Below, one piece after another: positions 7,456-15,567 of a stretch of 28,572 bases of DNA; the stretch's first letter is position 1, and every line of letters starts with the position of its first letter. The translations under genes were made by a program, and so were the position numbers. Under the pieces are notes generated by a model that was not told where the DNA came from, did not search any database, and worked only from the letters and a program-made list of their open reading frames with translations. Source of the stretch: an uncultured Alcaligenaceae bacterium (GTDB lineage: Bacteria; Pseudomonadota; Gammaproteobacteria; Burkholderiales; Burkholderiaceae_B); assembly GCA_937952975.1 (NCBI GenBank), contig CALFXX010000147.1, positions 1 to 28,572 of the forward strand, read 5' to 3'.

Positions 7456-9276
7456 ATGTCACGCGCATTGCGTAACGTTGCCATCATCGCCCACGTTGAC
7501 CACGGCAAAACAACATTGGTTGACCAACTTCTGCGTCAATCGGGCACCTTCCGTTCAAACGAAAAAATGACCGAGCGCGTCATGGATTCAAATGACCTTG
7601 AAAAAGAGCGTGGCATCACGATTCTTTCAAAGAACTGTGCGGTTGAGTATGACGGCACGCATATCAACATTGTCGACACCCCCGGCCATGCCGACTTTGG
7701 TGGCGAAGTTGAGCGCGTGCTCTCGATGGTAGATGGCGTCTTGTTGTTGGTCGATGCGGTCGAGGGCCCCATGCCACAGACACGCTTTGTGACTAAAAAG
7801 GCCTTGGCTCTGGGTTTGAAGCCAATCGTCGTTGTCAATAAAGTTGATCGTCCTGGTGCGCGTATTGATTACGTGATCAATGCCACGTTTGAGTTGTTTG
7901 ACAAATTGGGCGCGACTGAAGAGCAGCTTGATTTTCCGGTGGTGTATGCCTCAGGCTTAAACGGTTTTTCTGGCATGAGCCCAGATGTGCGTGAGGGCGA
8001 TATGCGCCCTCTGTTTGATGCCATCCTGAAATACGTGCCGATGCGCGACGATGATCCTGATGCGCCTTTACAGTTTCAAATTTCGTCAATCGATTACAGC
8101 ACCTATGTTGGCAAAATCGGTATTGGCCGTATTCGTCAAGGTCGTATTAAGACGGGTATGGAGGTTGTCTGCCTGAACGGACCTGACGGCGTGCCTTTTA
8201 AAGGTCGCGTCAATCAAGTGCTTAAATTTAAAGGCCTTGAGCGCGAAATCGTAGACAGCGCGATTGCAGGCGATATCGTTTTGATGAACGGGATTGAAGA
8301 CATTGCGATCGGCACTACGCTTTGCTCACCAGATAGCCCAGTTGGCTTGCCGTTGTTGAAGATTGACGAGCCGACACTCACCATGAACTTCATGGTCAAC
8401 ACTAGCCCACTGGCTGGTCGTGAAGGTAAGTTTGTGACAAGCCGTCAGTTGCGTGAGCGTCTTGAGCGCGAAATTAAATCCAATATGGCCTTGCGTTTCA
8501 AAGAAACGGATGATGACACTGTGTTTGAAGTGTCTGGTCGTGGTGAGTTGCACTTGACGATCCTGATTGAAACGATGCGTCGCGAAGGCTATGAAATGGC
8601 TGTTTCGCGACCACGTGTCGTGTTTCATGAAGAAAACGGTGTCAAGACAGAGCCCTACGAAAACCTGACGATTGACCTTGAAGACAATACCCAAGGCGTC
8701 GTGATGGAAGAGCTCGGTCGTCGTAAAGCCGAACTGCTAGACATGGTCAGCGATGGTAAAGGGCGCACGCGCCTTGAGTATCGTGTGCCTGCACGTGGTT
8801 TGATTGGCTTTCAGGGCGAGTTCATGACCATGACACGCGGTAATGGCTTGATGAGCCATACCTTTGATGCCTATGGCCCAGTCAAAGACGGCTTGCTTGG
8901 CGAGCGTCACAACGGTGTCTTGATCAGCCAATACGATGGCGAGGCGGTTGCCTACTCAATCTGGAAGCTTCAGGATCGTGGTCGCATGTTCGTGTCGCAT
9001 AACGATCCAGTCTACGAAGGCATGGTCATCGGTATTCATAGTCGCGATAACGACCTAGTCGTGAACCCGATTCGTGGCAAGCAACTCACCAACGTGCGCT
9101 CGTCAGGCACAGACGAAGCCGTGCGCTTAGTGACACCAGTCGATTGCACACTCGAGTATGCAGTCGAATTCATCAGCGATGATGAGTTGGTTGAAGTCAC
9201 ACCAAAGAGCATTCGTATTCGTAAGCGTTATCTCTCAGAGAACGAGCGTAAGCGTATGTCACGCGCTGACGCGTAA
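7456..9276 (+). CDS. typA: Ribosome-associated GTPase TypA/BipA
   Basis: TypA (BipA) is a translational GTPase of the EF-G/LepA class that acts on the 50S subunit in assembly and stress or cold adaptation. The 606-residue product has intact G motifs: AHVDHGKT (12-19), RGIT (52-55), DTPGH (74-78) and NKVD (128-131). EF-Tu-like domain II, EF-G-like domains III and V and the BipA-specific C-terminal domain follow, the last including GLIGFQGEFMTMTRGNGLMS. Length matches E. coli BipA (607). ATG follows AAAGGATT, a good ribosome binding site, nine bases after truB. It is probably the last gene of the operon, because a strong hairpin terminator follows at 9319-9354. Confidence 0.97.
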   Translation: MSRALRNVAIIAHVDHGKTTLVDQLLRQSGTFRSNEKMTERVMDSNDLEKERGITILSKNCAVEYDGTHINIVDTPGHADFGGEVERVLSMVDGVLLLVDAVEGPMPQTRFVTKKALALGLKPIVVVNKVDRPGARIDYVINATFELFDKLGATEEQLDFPVVYASGLNGFSGMSPDVREGDMRPLFDAILKYVPMRDDDPDAPLQFQISSIDYSTYVGKIGIGRIRQGRIKTGMEVVCLNGPDGVPFKGRVNQVLKFKGLEREIVDSAIAGDIVLMNGIEDIAIGTTLCSPDSPVGLPLLKIDEPTLTMNFMVNTSPLAGREGKFVTSRQLRERLEREIKSNMALRFKETDDDTVFEVSGRGELHLTILIETMRREGYEMAVSRPRVVFHEENGVKTEPYENLTIDLEDNTQGVVMEELGRRKAELLDMVSDGKGRTRLEYRVPARGLIGFQGEFMTMTRGNGLMSHTFDAYGPVKDGLLGERHNGVLISQYDGEAVAYSIWKLQDRGRMFVSHNDPVYEGMVIGIHSRDNDLVVNPIRGKQLTNVRSSGTDEAVRLVTPVDCTLEYAVEFISDDELVEVTPKSIRIRKRYLSENERKRMSRADA

Positions 9277-9277
9277 A

Positions 9278-9310
9278 GTTCGCTTGCGCGAACGGGGGTG
9301 TATGCACCCC
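9278..9310 (+). other. Two short hairpins between typA and its terminator
   Basis: GTTCGC (9278-9283) pairs with GCGAAC (9288-9293) around TTGC. GGGGTG (9295-9300) pairs with CACCCC (9305-9310) around TATG. They stand in series just after the typA stop and before the main terminator, so the typA 3' end would carry three hairpins in a row. They may protect the transcript 3' end; no function is established. Confidence 0.4.
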
Positions 9311-9318
9311 TGCTGTAC

Positions 9319-9354
9319 AAAAAATGCGCTCAGTTCACATTGAGCGCATTTTTT
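9319..9354. terminator. Strong bidirectional intrinsic terminator after typA
   Basis: A perfect 14-bp stem, 9319-9332 with 9341-9354, encloses the eight-base loop GTTCACAT. Both arms carry A/T runs at the outer ends, so the hairpin can terminate plus-strand typA transcripts and minus-strand transcripts from the convergent LOG-family gene. Confidence 0.85.
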
Positions 9355-9357
9355 ATG

Positions 9358-9457
9358 TCCTGCGGTCGAGCCGCGGTCTAGATCCTACGTGCGAGCCGCC
9401 GTGTAGATCCTGCGGTCGAGCCGCGGTTTATATCCTGAGTGCGAGTCGCAGCATAAA
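9358..9457. repeat. Four tandem 25-bp repeats between typA and the LOG-family gene
   Basis: Four consecutive units of exactly 25 bp start at 9358, 9383, 9408 and 9433, each beginning TCCT and sharing the core GCGAG or TCGAG followed by CCGC, CCGCC or TCGCA. Units 1 and 3 are nearly identical. Units 2 and 4 have diverged but mostly keep the central GAG and flanking complementary bases. The array fills the intergenic space after the terminator. There are no spacers, so it is not a CRISPR. Confidence 0.8.
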
Positions 9458-9477
9458 AAATAGACGTTGTCTTGAGC

Positions 9478-10158
9478 TCAGACTGCCCGATTGGGTTGCA
9501 GCTTTAGAACATCTGGGTGATCTTTATAAAAATCCAGCAAATGAGCGACGACTTGCTCAGCCTCATCTGCAATGAAAAACGTTTTTGGGTCGATCGCGTT
9601 GATGAGCCTGTTGCCCGTGAGTTGCTCTTCAATCCAACCCATCAGGCCTCCCCAAAAGGTCGAACCAACTAAGATCACAGGCCCGTAGGGGACCTTGCCA
9701 GTCTGCATCAAGGTAAGCGCTTCAAAAAGCTCATCGAGCGTCCCAAAGCCGCCTGGCAGCACGACATAGGCCAAGCTGTGCATAAAGAAGGTTGATTTCC
9801 GAGACACAAAGTGCTTGAACGGCAACTCAATGCTTAAAAATCGATTGGCTTTAGCTTCGTGATGCAGCTTGATATGCAGCCCGATGCTTTGGCCGCCGGC
9901 CTCGATGGCGCCTTTATTTGCCGCTTCCATAATGCCGGGCCCACCGCCGGCGATCACGGCAAAGCCAGCTTTTGCCAACAATTGGGCGATTTTTTCGCTC
10001 TTTTGATAGTGCTCAGACTCGGTTTTAATACGAGCACTGCCAAATAGGCTGATTGCAGGCCCAATATTGGCCAGAGTCTCGGCGGCTAGCACCATCTCTG
10101 ACATAATTTGGGTTGTTTGCTGCTGAATCAGCGAAATCTCTTCTTTTTTGTGGCCCAT
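9478..10158 (-). CDS. LOG-family protein (TIGR00730 Rossmann fold; putative nucleoside 5'-monophosphate phosphoribohydrolase)
   Basis: LOG-family enzymes split nucleoside 5'-monophosphates, such as cytokinin or adenosine monophosphates, into a base and ribose 5-phosphate. The 226-residue product has both family signatures: GGGPGIMEAANKGA in the first half and PGGFGTLDELFEALTLMQTG in the second, the PGGxGTxxE loop that holds the substrate phosphate and catalytic Glu. ISLFGSAR begins the Rossmann core. ATG at 10158 is preceded on the minus strand by AAGG. A later ATG at 10104 has no ribosome binding site and would cut into the conserved N-terminal helix. The start codon overlaps that of divergent polA. 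The gene is convergent with typA. The physiological substrate is unknown. Confidence 0.88.
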   Translation of the reverse strand: MGHKKEEISLIQQQTTQIMSEMVLAAETLANIGPAISLFGSARIKTESEHYQKSEKIAQLLAKAGFAVIAGGGPGIMEAANKGAIEAGGQSIGLHIKLHHEAKANRFLSIELPFKHFVSRKSTFFMHSLAYVVLPGGFGTLDELFEALTLMQTGKVPYGPVILVGSTFWGGLMGWIEEQLTGNRLINAIDPKTFFIADEAEQVVAHLLDFYKDHPDVLKLQPNRAV

Positions 10159-12877
10159 GAAAAAAACCTTGTTGCTCGTAGATGGTTCAAGTTATCTGTA
10201 TCGCGCTTTTCATGCGATGCCGGATTTGCGTAATACTCAAGGCGAGCCCACGGGTGCCATTTATGGCGTCGTCAACATGATGCGCAGAATCTTGCTTGAC
10301 TACCCTGCGCAATACGCCGCCTGCGTGTTTGATGCGCGTGGCAAAACCTTTCGCGATGATTTATACCCCGAATATAAATCACATCGTCCGTCTATGCCCG
10401 AAGAGCTCGCGAGCCAGATTGAGCCGATTCACGCGGCTATTCGTGCGATGGGCTGGAGCGTACTCAGTGTGCCGGGTGTTGAAGCTGACGATGTGATCGG
10501 CACGCTCGCCCAATGGGCGCAAGAGCAAGACATTCATACTGTGATTTCAACGGGTGATAAAGACTTGGCTCAACTCGTGACCAGCCACATCACGTTGGTT
10601 AACACGATGTCTAACGAAGAGCTGAACCCTGAAGGGGTGTTGCGTAAGTTTGGTGTCGCGCCCAACCGGATTGTCGATTATTTAATGCTAGTGGGCGACA
10701 CGGTTGATAACGTACCAGGTGTGCAAAAGGTTGGTCCTAAAACTGCGGCCAAATGGATTGATGAATATGGCTCGATCGAGGCTTTGGTTGAGCGAGCGGC
10801 TGAGGTCAAGGGTGTCGCAGGCGAAAATTTACGCGCCGCAATGGGTCAGTTCAACTTAACACGTGAACTCCTAACCATCAAAACCGACTGCGAGTTACAG
10901 GCAGAGGTTCCTGAAATAGAAATTCTTGCGCCAAAACCTCAAGACAAAGATACCCTCACAGGCTTGTTTGAGCGCTATGGTTTCAAGTCGTGGTTACGTG
11001 AATTAACTGGCGAACCCACCCGCGTGCCCGCAGGGGATGCGCGTGTGGCAGCAGAAACCGTGCGCCCGATGGCGCCCGAGCAAACCCAATATCAGATGGT
11101 GACGGATTGGGCTACGCTTGATGACTGGCTGGCTCGTGTCGCGGCGGCGCCGTGCGTTGCCCTCGATACCGAAACGACGGCGCTTGAAGCCATGCAGGCG
11201 CGTCTAGTGGGTATTTCACTTTCGATTGAGCCAGGCGTCGCGTGTTATATCCCGGTCGCTCACCGCGGTGCCGATGCCCAAGGGCAATTGCCGCGCGCCG
11301 AGGTGCTGGCCCGAATGAAGGCCTGGCTTGAAAATCCGCGGCCCACCAAGCTGTTGCACCACGCCAAATATGACACGCATGTTTTTGCCAACGAGGGCAT
11401 TGACTTGCGCGGCGTTGCCGAAGACACCATGTTGCAAGCCTATGTGCTCGAGTCGCATCGCGGCGTCGGGCTTGAAGATTTATGCTTACGTCGTTTAGGC
11501 GTTAAAGGCACCTCTTACGAACAATTGTGCGGAAAGGGTGCGCATCAAATTGGGTTTGATGAAGTCGACCTTGAGCGCGCGACGCACTATGCCTGCGAAG
11601 ATGCTGATTTCACGCTACGTTTGCATAATGTTTTGCGACCAGAGGTGAGGGCGCTTGCCTCGCTTGAGTATATCTATCAGCTTGAAATTTTAGTATCGCG
11701 CGTGCTGTTTGAAATCGAGCGCAACGGTGTGATGATTGACTCGGCAGAACTTGGTCGGCAAAGTCATGTGATTGGTCAAGAATTGCTGGCGCTTGAGCAG
11801 CGGGCCTACACAATCGCCGAACAGCCGTTTAATTTAAATTCGCCCAAGCAACTGGGCGAAATCCTTTTTACAAAAATGCAGTTGCCAGTCGTGCGCAAGA
11901 CGCCTGGGGGCGCCCCTTCTACCGACGAAGACGTACTCACGAAGCTGGCCGAAGACTATCCCTTACCGCAAGTCTTACTCGAGTACCGCGGGCTAGCAAA
12001 ACTGAAATCGACCTATACCGACAAACTACCCAAAATGGTCAACGCGGCAACGGGTCGTGTTCATACTCACTACGCTCAGGCCGCTGTAATTACCGGGCGG
12101 CTGGCCTCCTCTGAGCCGAATCTGCAAAATATACCGGTACGTTCCGAAGCGGGGCGACGCGTGCGTGAAGCTTTCATCGCCTCGAATGGTGTCATTATTT
12201 CGGCCGACTATTCGCAAATTGAATTGCGCGTGATGGCGCACGTTTCAAATGATGCCAACTTACAGCGCGCCTTTGCTGCCGGCGAAGATATTCATAAAGC
12301 AACCGCTTCAGAAGTCTTTGGCGTGAGCCTGCAAGACGTGTCGTCAGAGCAGCGCCGCGCGGCTAAGGCGATTAATTTTGGTTTGATTTACGGGATGGGC
12401 GCGTTCGGTTTGGCAAGTAACCTGGGCATTACGCGTGATGCTGCCCAATCGTATATCGATCGCTATTTCACTCGCTACCCAGGCGTCGCGCAATATATGG
12501 CCGAAACGCGAGCCCTGGCGCACGCGCAAGGCTACGTTGAAACGGTGTTTGGTCGGCGCTTATGGCTGGCCGATATCAATGCGGCTGGTGCGCGCCGAGC
12601 TGGCGCTGAGCGGGCAGCGATTAACGCACCCATGCAAGGCACAGCCGCCGATCTGATTAAACTTGCGATGGTGGCGGTACAAAACTGGCTTGCACACGAA
12701 AAACTACAAACCAAAATGGTCATGCAGGTGCACGATGAATTGGTACTCGATGTGCCGTTGTCTGAAATCGACCGCATCAAAGACAATTTGCCTGGTCTGA
12801 TGTGTGACGTGGCCAGTCTGCGCGTGCCATTGGTGGCCGAGGTCGGGGTTGGCCCTAACTGGGAGCAAGCACACTGA
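10157..12877 (+). CDS. polA: DNA polymerase I
   Basis: Pol I removes RNA primers and fills gaps in replication and repair. From ATG 10157 the product is 906 residues, close to E. coli (928). An N-terminal 5'-3' exonuclease spans about 1-290, opening with LLLVDGSSYLYRAFHAMP and containing VEADDVIGTLA. A proofreading 3'-5' exonuclease follows with DTE at 337-339 intact. The polymerase domain has motif A (DYSQIELRVMAH, Asp684), motif B (RRAAKAINFGLIYGMG) and motif C (VHDELVLDV, Asp860). All three activities should be present. ATG 10157 gives the canonical N-terminus and is preferred to TTG 10148. No Shine-Dalgarno is evident. The start codon shares two bases with the divergent LOG-family start, so each transcript must begin inside the other gene. 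It is convergent with htpX, leaving six bases between the stops. Confidence 0.97.
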   Translation: MKKTLLLVDGSSYLYRAFHAMPDLRNTQGEPTGAIYGVVNMMRRILLDYPAQYAACVFDARGKTFRDDLYPEYKSHRPSMPEELASQIEPIHAAIRAMGWSVLSVPGVEADDVIGTLAQWAQEQDIHTVISTGDKDLAQLVTSHITLVNTMSNEELNPEGVLRKFGVAPNRIVDYLMLVGDTVDNVPGVQKVGPKTAAKWIDEYGSIEALVERAAEVKGVAGENLRAAMGQFNLTRELLTIKTDCELQAEVPEIEILAPKPQDKDTLTGLFERYGFKSWLRELTGEPTRVPAGDARVAAETVRPMAPEQTQYQMVTDWATLDDWLARVAAAPCVALDTETTALEAMQARLVGISLSIEPGVACYIPVAHRGADAQGQLPRAEVLARMKAWLENPRPTKLLHHAKYDTHVFANEGIDLRGVAEDTMLQAYVLESHRGVGLEDLCLRRLGVKGTSYEQLCGKGAHQIGFDEVDLERATHYACEDADFTLRLHNVLRPEVRALASLEYIYQLEILVSRVLFEIERNGVMIDSAELGRQSHVIGQELLALEQRAYTIAEQPFNLNSPKQLGEILFTKMQLPVVRKTPGGAPSTDEDVLTKLAEDYPLPQVLLEYRGLAKLKSTYTDKLPKMVNAATGRVHTHYAQAAVITGRLASSEPNLQNIPVRSEAGRRVREAFIASNGVIISADYSQIELRVMAHVSNDANLQRAFAAGEDIHKATASEVFGVSLQDVSSEQRRAAKAINFGLIYGMGAFGLASNLGITRDAAQSYIDRYFTRYPGVAQYMAETRALAHAQGYVETVFGRRLWLADINAAGARRAGAERAAINAPMQGTAADLIKLAMVAVQNWLAHEKLQTKMVMQVHDELVLDVPLSEIDRIKDNLPGLMCDVASLRVPLVAEVGVGPNWEQAH

Positions 12878-12883
12878 GAACTT

Positions 12884-13765
12884 TTAGTTCACACGCATAT
12901 TTTGTAAAGCATTGATACGCGCATTGATGGGAGGGTGCGTTGCGAACATCGCGCTAATCCCGCCGCCGCCGCTAATGCCCGAGGCTTCAAAGCTTTTAGG
13001 CAAGACACCTGGGGTTAAGCCCCCTAACCGTGCAAGCGCTCGAATCATCGGTTCGCGTGAACTGAGTAACGAAGCCGAGCCTGCATCGGCTCGAAATTCG
13101 CGCTGACGTGAAAACCACGCGACGATCAAGCTAGCAGCAATGCCGAAGGCGATTTCGCACACGATGACCGTTGCGTAATAGCCTAGCCCGACGCCTTTGT
13201 CGTTTTTTAGAAGGACGCGGTCGACAAAATAACCGACGATACGAGCCAAAAATACGACGAAGGTGTTGACTACGCCTTGAATCAAGGTCAGGGTGATCAT
13301 GTCACCATTGGCAATATGCGCAACTTCGTGCGCCAAAACGGCAGTGACCTCTTCTTCAGTCATGCTGTCGAGTAAGCCCGTTGAGACAGCAACGAGCGAC
13401 TCGTTGCGAAAGGCTCCGGTCGCAAAGGCGTTGGGTTCGCCGTCGTAGATGGCGACTTCGGGGCGACCGATGCCCGCGCGATCAGAGATTTGATGCACCG
13501 TGTCAACCAGCCACTGTTCTTTGGCGCCGCTAGGAGCTTGGGGGTCGATCACCCGCGCGCCGGTGCTCCATTTGGCCATAGGTTTGCTCATCAGCAGCGA
13601 AATAATTGCACCGGTAAAGCCAACAACCGCTGAAAAAACCAACAGCATTTGCACGTTGAGCCCTTGCTGGCTCATGAAGCGACCCACACCCAGAATGTTT
13701 ATTGTGGCGCTGAGTACCAGCATGACCGCGAGATTAGTCAGCAAAAAAAGAAAGATTCGTTTCAT
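12884..13765 (-). CDS. htpX: Inner-membrane zinc metalloprotease HtpX
   Basis: HtpX is an M48-family membrane protease that degrades misfolded inner-membrane proteins, partnering FtsH. The 293-residue product matches the usual length. Two hydrophobic segments lie at about 5-25 and 38-58. The zinc motif HEVAH is at 146-150 and the third ligand Glu223 lies in REFRADAGSA. Two further membrane segments lie at about 157-180 and 197-218, between the zinc motif and Glu223. The C-terminal block MFATHPPINARINALQ is the M48 signature. In other bacteria it is induced by heat or envelope stress. I found no convincing sigma32 or Cpx box in the 160 bases upstream. It is transcribed away from the Rieske gene side and converges on polA. 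Confidence 0.96.
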   Translation of the reverse strand: MKRIFLFLLTNLAVMLVLSATINILGVGRFMSQQGLNVQMLLVFSAVVGFTGAIISLLMSKPMAKWSTGARVIDPQAPSGAKEQWLVDTVHQISDRAGIGRPEVAIYDGEPNAFATGAFRNESLVAVSTGLLDSMTEEEVTAVLAHEVAHIANGDMITLTLIQGVVNTFVVFLARIVGYFVDRVLLKNDKGVGLGYYATVIVCEIAFGIAASLIVAWFSRQREFRADAGSASLLSSREPMIRALARLGGLTPGVLPKSFEASGISGGGGISAMFATHPPINARINALQNMRVN

Positions 13766-13926
13766 GGTTTTTGATGAGGTAAAAAGGTGATTGAAAGAAC
13801 CGCCATAGGTTGAAAGTGTGCATATTTAAACTTGTAAAGCAGCGAGCCGTAGGGTTCGCTCAAGAAAAAAATAGCGCGACAATCAGCAAGTAAAAAGCTA
13901 AACAGCCATTTGGACAAGCTGCCTGC

Positions 13927-15081
13927 CTAAAAGTTCTCGGTTTCGTTCATGGCTTTGCGGTACCACTCATGAAAATGCTGCATACCGTCTTCCATGGGCG
14001 ACTGATAGGGCCCTGTTTCTGAGGTACCTCGAGCCAGCAGAGCGGCGCGCCCTGCATCCATACGCTCGGCGATTTCATCATCTTCGACTGCGGTTTCCAT
14101 GTAGGCTTCGCGCTGGGCCTCGACAAACTCGCGTTCAAAGAGCGCGATTTCTTCGGGGTAGTAAAACTCGACGATATTGACTGTTTCAGTTGGCGATTTG
14201 GGGTAAAGCGTTGAAAGCACGGCAACATGCGGATAGAGCTCGATCATGTGTGTTGGAAAGTACGTGACCCAAACTGCGCCGAAATCGGGCGCCTGGCCAC
14301 CGCGAAAATCCAACAATTTATCGTGCCAGACTTTATACGCTGGTGAGCCTGGCTGCGACAACGCACGATGCACGCCAACGCGCTGCATGCTGTAGTGTTC
14401 GGTGAACTCCCAAGACAAGTCGTCGCACGTGACAAAATGCCCTAAGCCCGGATGAAACGGGGCAACATGATAGTCTTCAAGGTAAACCTCGATGAAGGTT
14501 TTCCAGTTGTAGTTGCATTGGTGCACTTCGACGTGATCCAGCACGTAGTCTGAAAAATCAAACTCTGGTCGCTTAAACAGGTTGCCGATTTCGGCAACTG
14601 GGTTGCGCGGCCCTTCAAACAGCAAACCATGACAGTCGTTGAGCGCAAAGCGCTCGAGGTTCAGGCAAGGTGTGTTGTCAAAATGCGGTGCGCCTAACAA
14701 TTGACCTTGCTTGTCGTAGGTCCAGCGATGGAGTGGGCAGACAATATTGCCGCCAGTATCCCTTAGGTTGCCATGGGTATTGCGATGCCCAGACACATTG
14801 CCTGTTTCGCCACCCAGCATTAAGGCCTGACGATGCCGGCACACGTTTGATAGCAGTTCGACGCCGTTTTGGCCGCGAACCAGTACTCGACCATTTTTTT
14901 CGTGAGATAGGCTGCGCCAGTCTCCGGGTTGTGGCACGCTTTTTTGGTGTCCGACATAACGCGAAAACTGTTCAAAAATACTTTTTTGCTCGCGCTCAAA
15001 GCGGGCTTGGTCAAAATACGTGTCGACAGCAAGCTGGGTACGAGCGGGCGCCAAGTGCGCCATCCGACCAATGTCGGTCAT
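13927..15081 (-). CDS. Rieske 2Fe-2S non-heme iron oxygenase alpha-subunit-like protein
   Basis: The 384-residue product resembles ring-hydroxylating or Rieske oxygenase large subunits. Electrons pass from a [2Fe-2S] cluster to a mononuclear iron that activates O2. Cluster ligands are visible as C81-x-H83 and C115-x-x-H118. The iron site appears in EVYLEDYHVAPFHPGLG, with His205 and His210. The H83-C115 spacing (31 residues) is longer than the usual 15-18, because of a Gly/Asn-rich insert. ATG 15081 is preceded by GAGGGAATC, a good ribosome binding site, so a longer in-frame start at 15210 is rejected. No reductase or small subunit gene is near. The gene lies divergent to xseB-ispA-dxs, an arrangement I recall from Bordetella relatives. 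The substrate is unknown. Confidence 0.85.
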   Translation of the reverse strand: MTDIGRMAHLAPARTQLAVDTYFDQARFEREQKSIFEQFSRYVGHQKSVPQPGDWRSLSHEKNGRVLVRGQNGVELLSNVCRHRQALMLGGETGNVSGHRNTHGNLRDTGGNIVCPLHRWTYDKQGQLLGAPHFDNTPCLNLERFALNDCHGLLFEGPRNPVAEIGNLFKRPEFDFSDYVLDHVEVHQCNYNWKTFIEVYLEDYHVAPFHPGLGHFVTCDDLSWEFTEHYSMQRVGVHRALSQPGSPAYKVWHDKLLDFRGGQAPDFGAVWVTYFPTHMIELYPHVAVLSTLYPKSPTETVNIVEFYYPEEIALFEREFVEAQREAYMETAVEDDEIAERMDAGRAALLARGTSETGPYQSPMEDGMQHFHEWYRKAMNETENF

Positions 15082-15282
15082 GATTCCCTCTGCACCGATA
15101 AAAAAGCCAGGACGGACAGTACCGTTCTGGCGAGAAGAAAACCGGCTTGACCGATTAACCTTAAAAAAGCATTGTACCTCAAGGCGTTGAGCCCGGATGA
15201 TCTCGTACAATCAGGGTTTACATCTGTTCAAAACTGTTCAGTTGAGGCGGGATCCCCGTCTGAGCTGTCTTCGGAGTATCGC

Positions 15283-15567
15283 TTGACCAAGGCTAACAAA
15301 ACATCCACTCAACCAGGCGAGGCGGCGGCCGAGCTTGATCCAAGCTTGCCCGAAGATTTCGAGACCGCGCTGGCTGAACTCGAGACGCTGGTCGCAACCA
15401 TGGAGTCGGGTTCGTTGGCACTCGAGCAATCTTTGGCAGCCTATGCGCGAGGCGTGGCGTTGACGCGCTTGTGCCAACAAAAGCTCGCGCAGGCCGAACA
15501 ACAAGTCAAAGTGCTCGAGGCGGGCGTGCTGCGGCCCTTTGAGGGCATGGATCCTGAGTTGTCATGA
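15283..15567 (+). CDS. xseB: Exodeoxyribonuclease VII small subunit
   Basis: XseB is the small subunit of exonuclease VII, several copies of which bind the large XseA subunit. The conserved core reads PEDFETALAELETLVATMES, followed by LALEQSLAAYARGVALTRLC, forming the helical hairpin of the family. A TTG start at 15283, preceded by CGGAG, gives 94 residues, typical for XseB (80-95). Starting at 15172 would add 37 residues of unlikely sequence across the promoter region. Its stop overlaps the ispA start by four bases. The xseB-ispA-dxs order is common in proteobacteria and couples a DNA repair subunit with isoprenoid synthesis genes only by transcription. Confidence 0.92.
   Translation: MTKANKTSTQPGEAAAELDPSLPEDFETALAELETLVATMESGSLALEQSLAAYARGVALTRLCQQKLAQAEQQVKVLEAGVLRPFEGMDPELS

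Noticed and set aside
9358..9457. Possible CRISPR array
   Set aside because: The 25-bp units are directly adjacent with no unique spacers, and no cas gene is present.
12878..12895. GAACT-TTT-AGTTC hairpin between polA and htpX
   Set aside because: The five-bp AT-rich stem without a T-run is too weak to call a terminator.
15082..15282. Divergent promoters between the Rieske gene and xseB
   Set aside because: TACAAT-like -10 elements occur on both strands, but no -35 sits at 16-18 bp, so none is listed as a feature.
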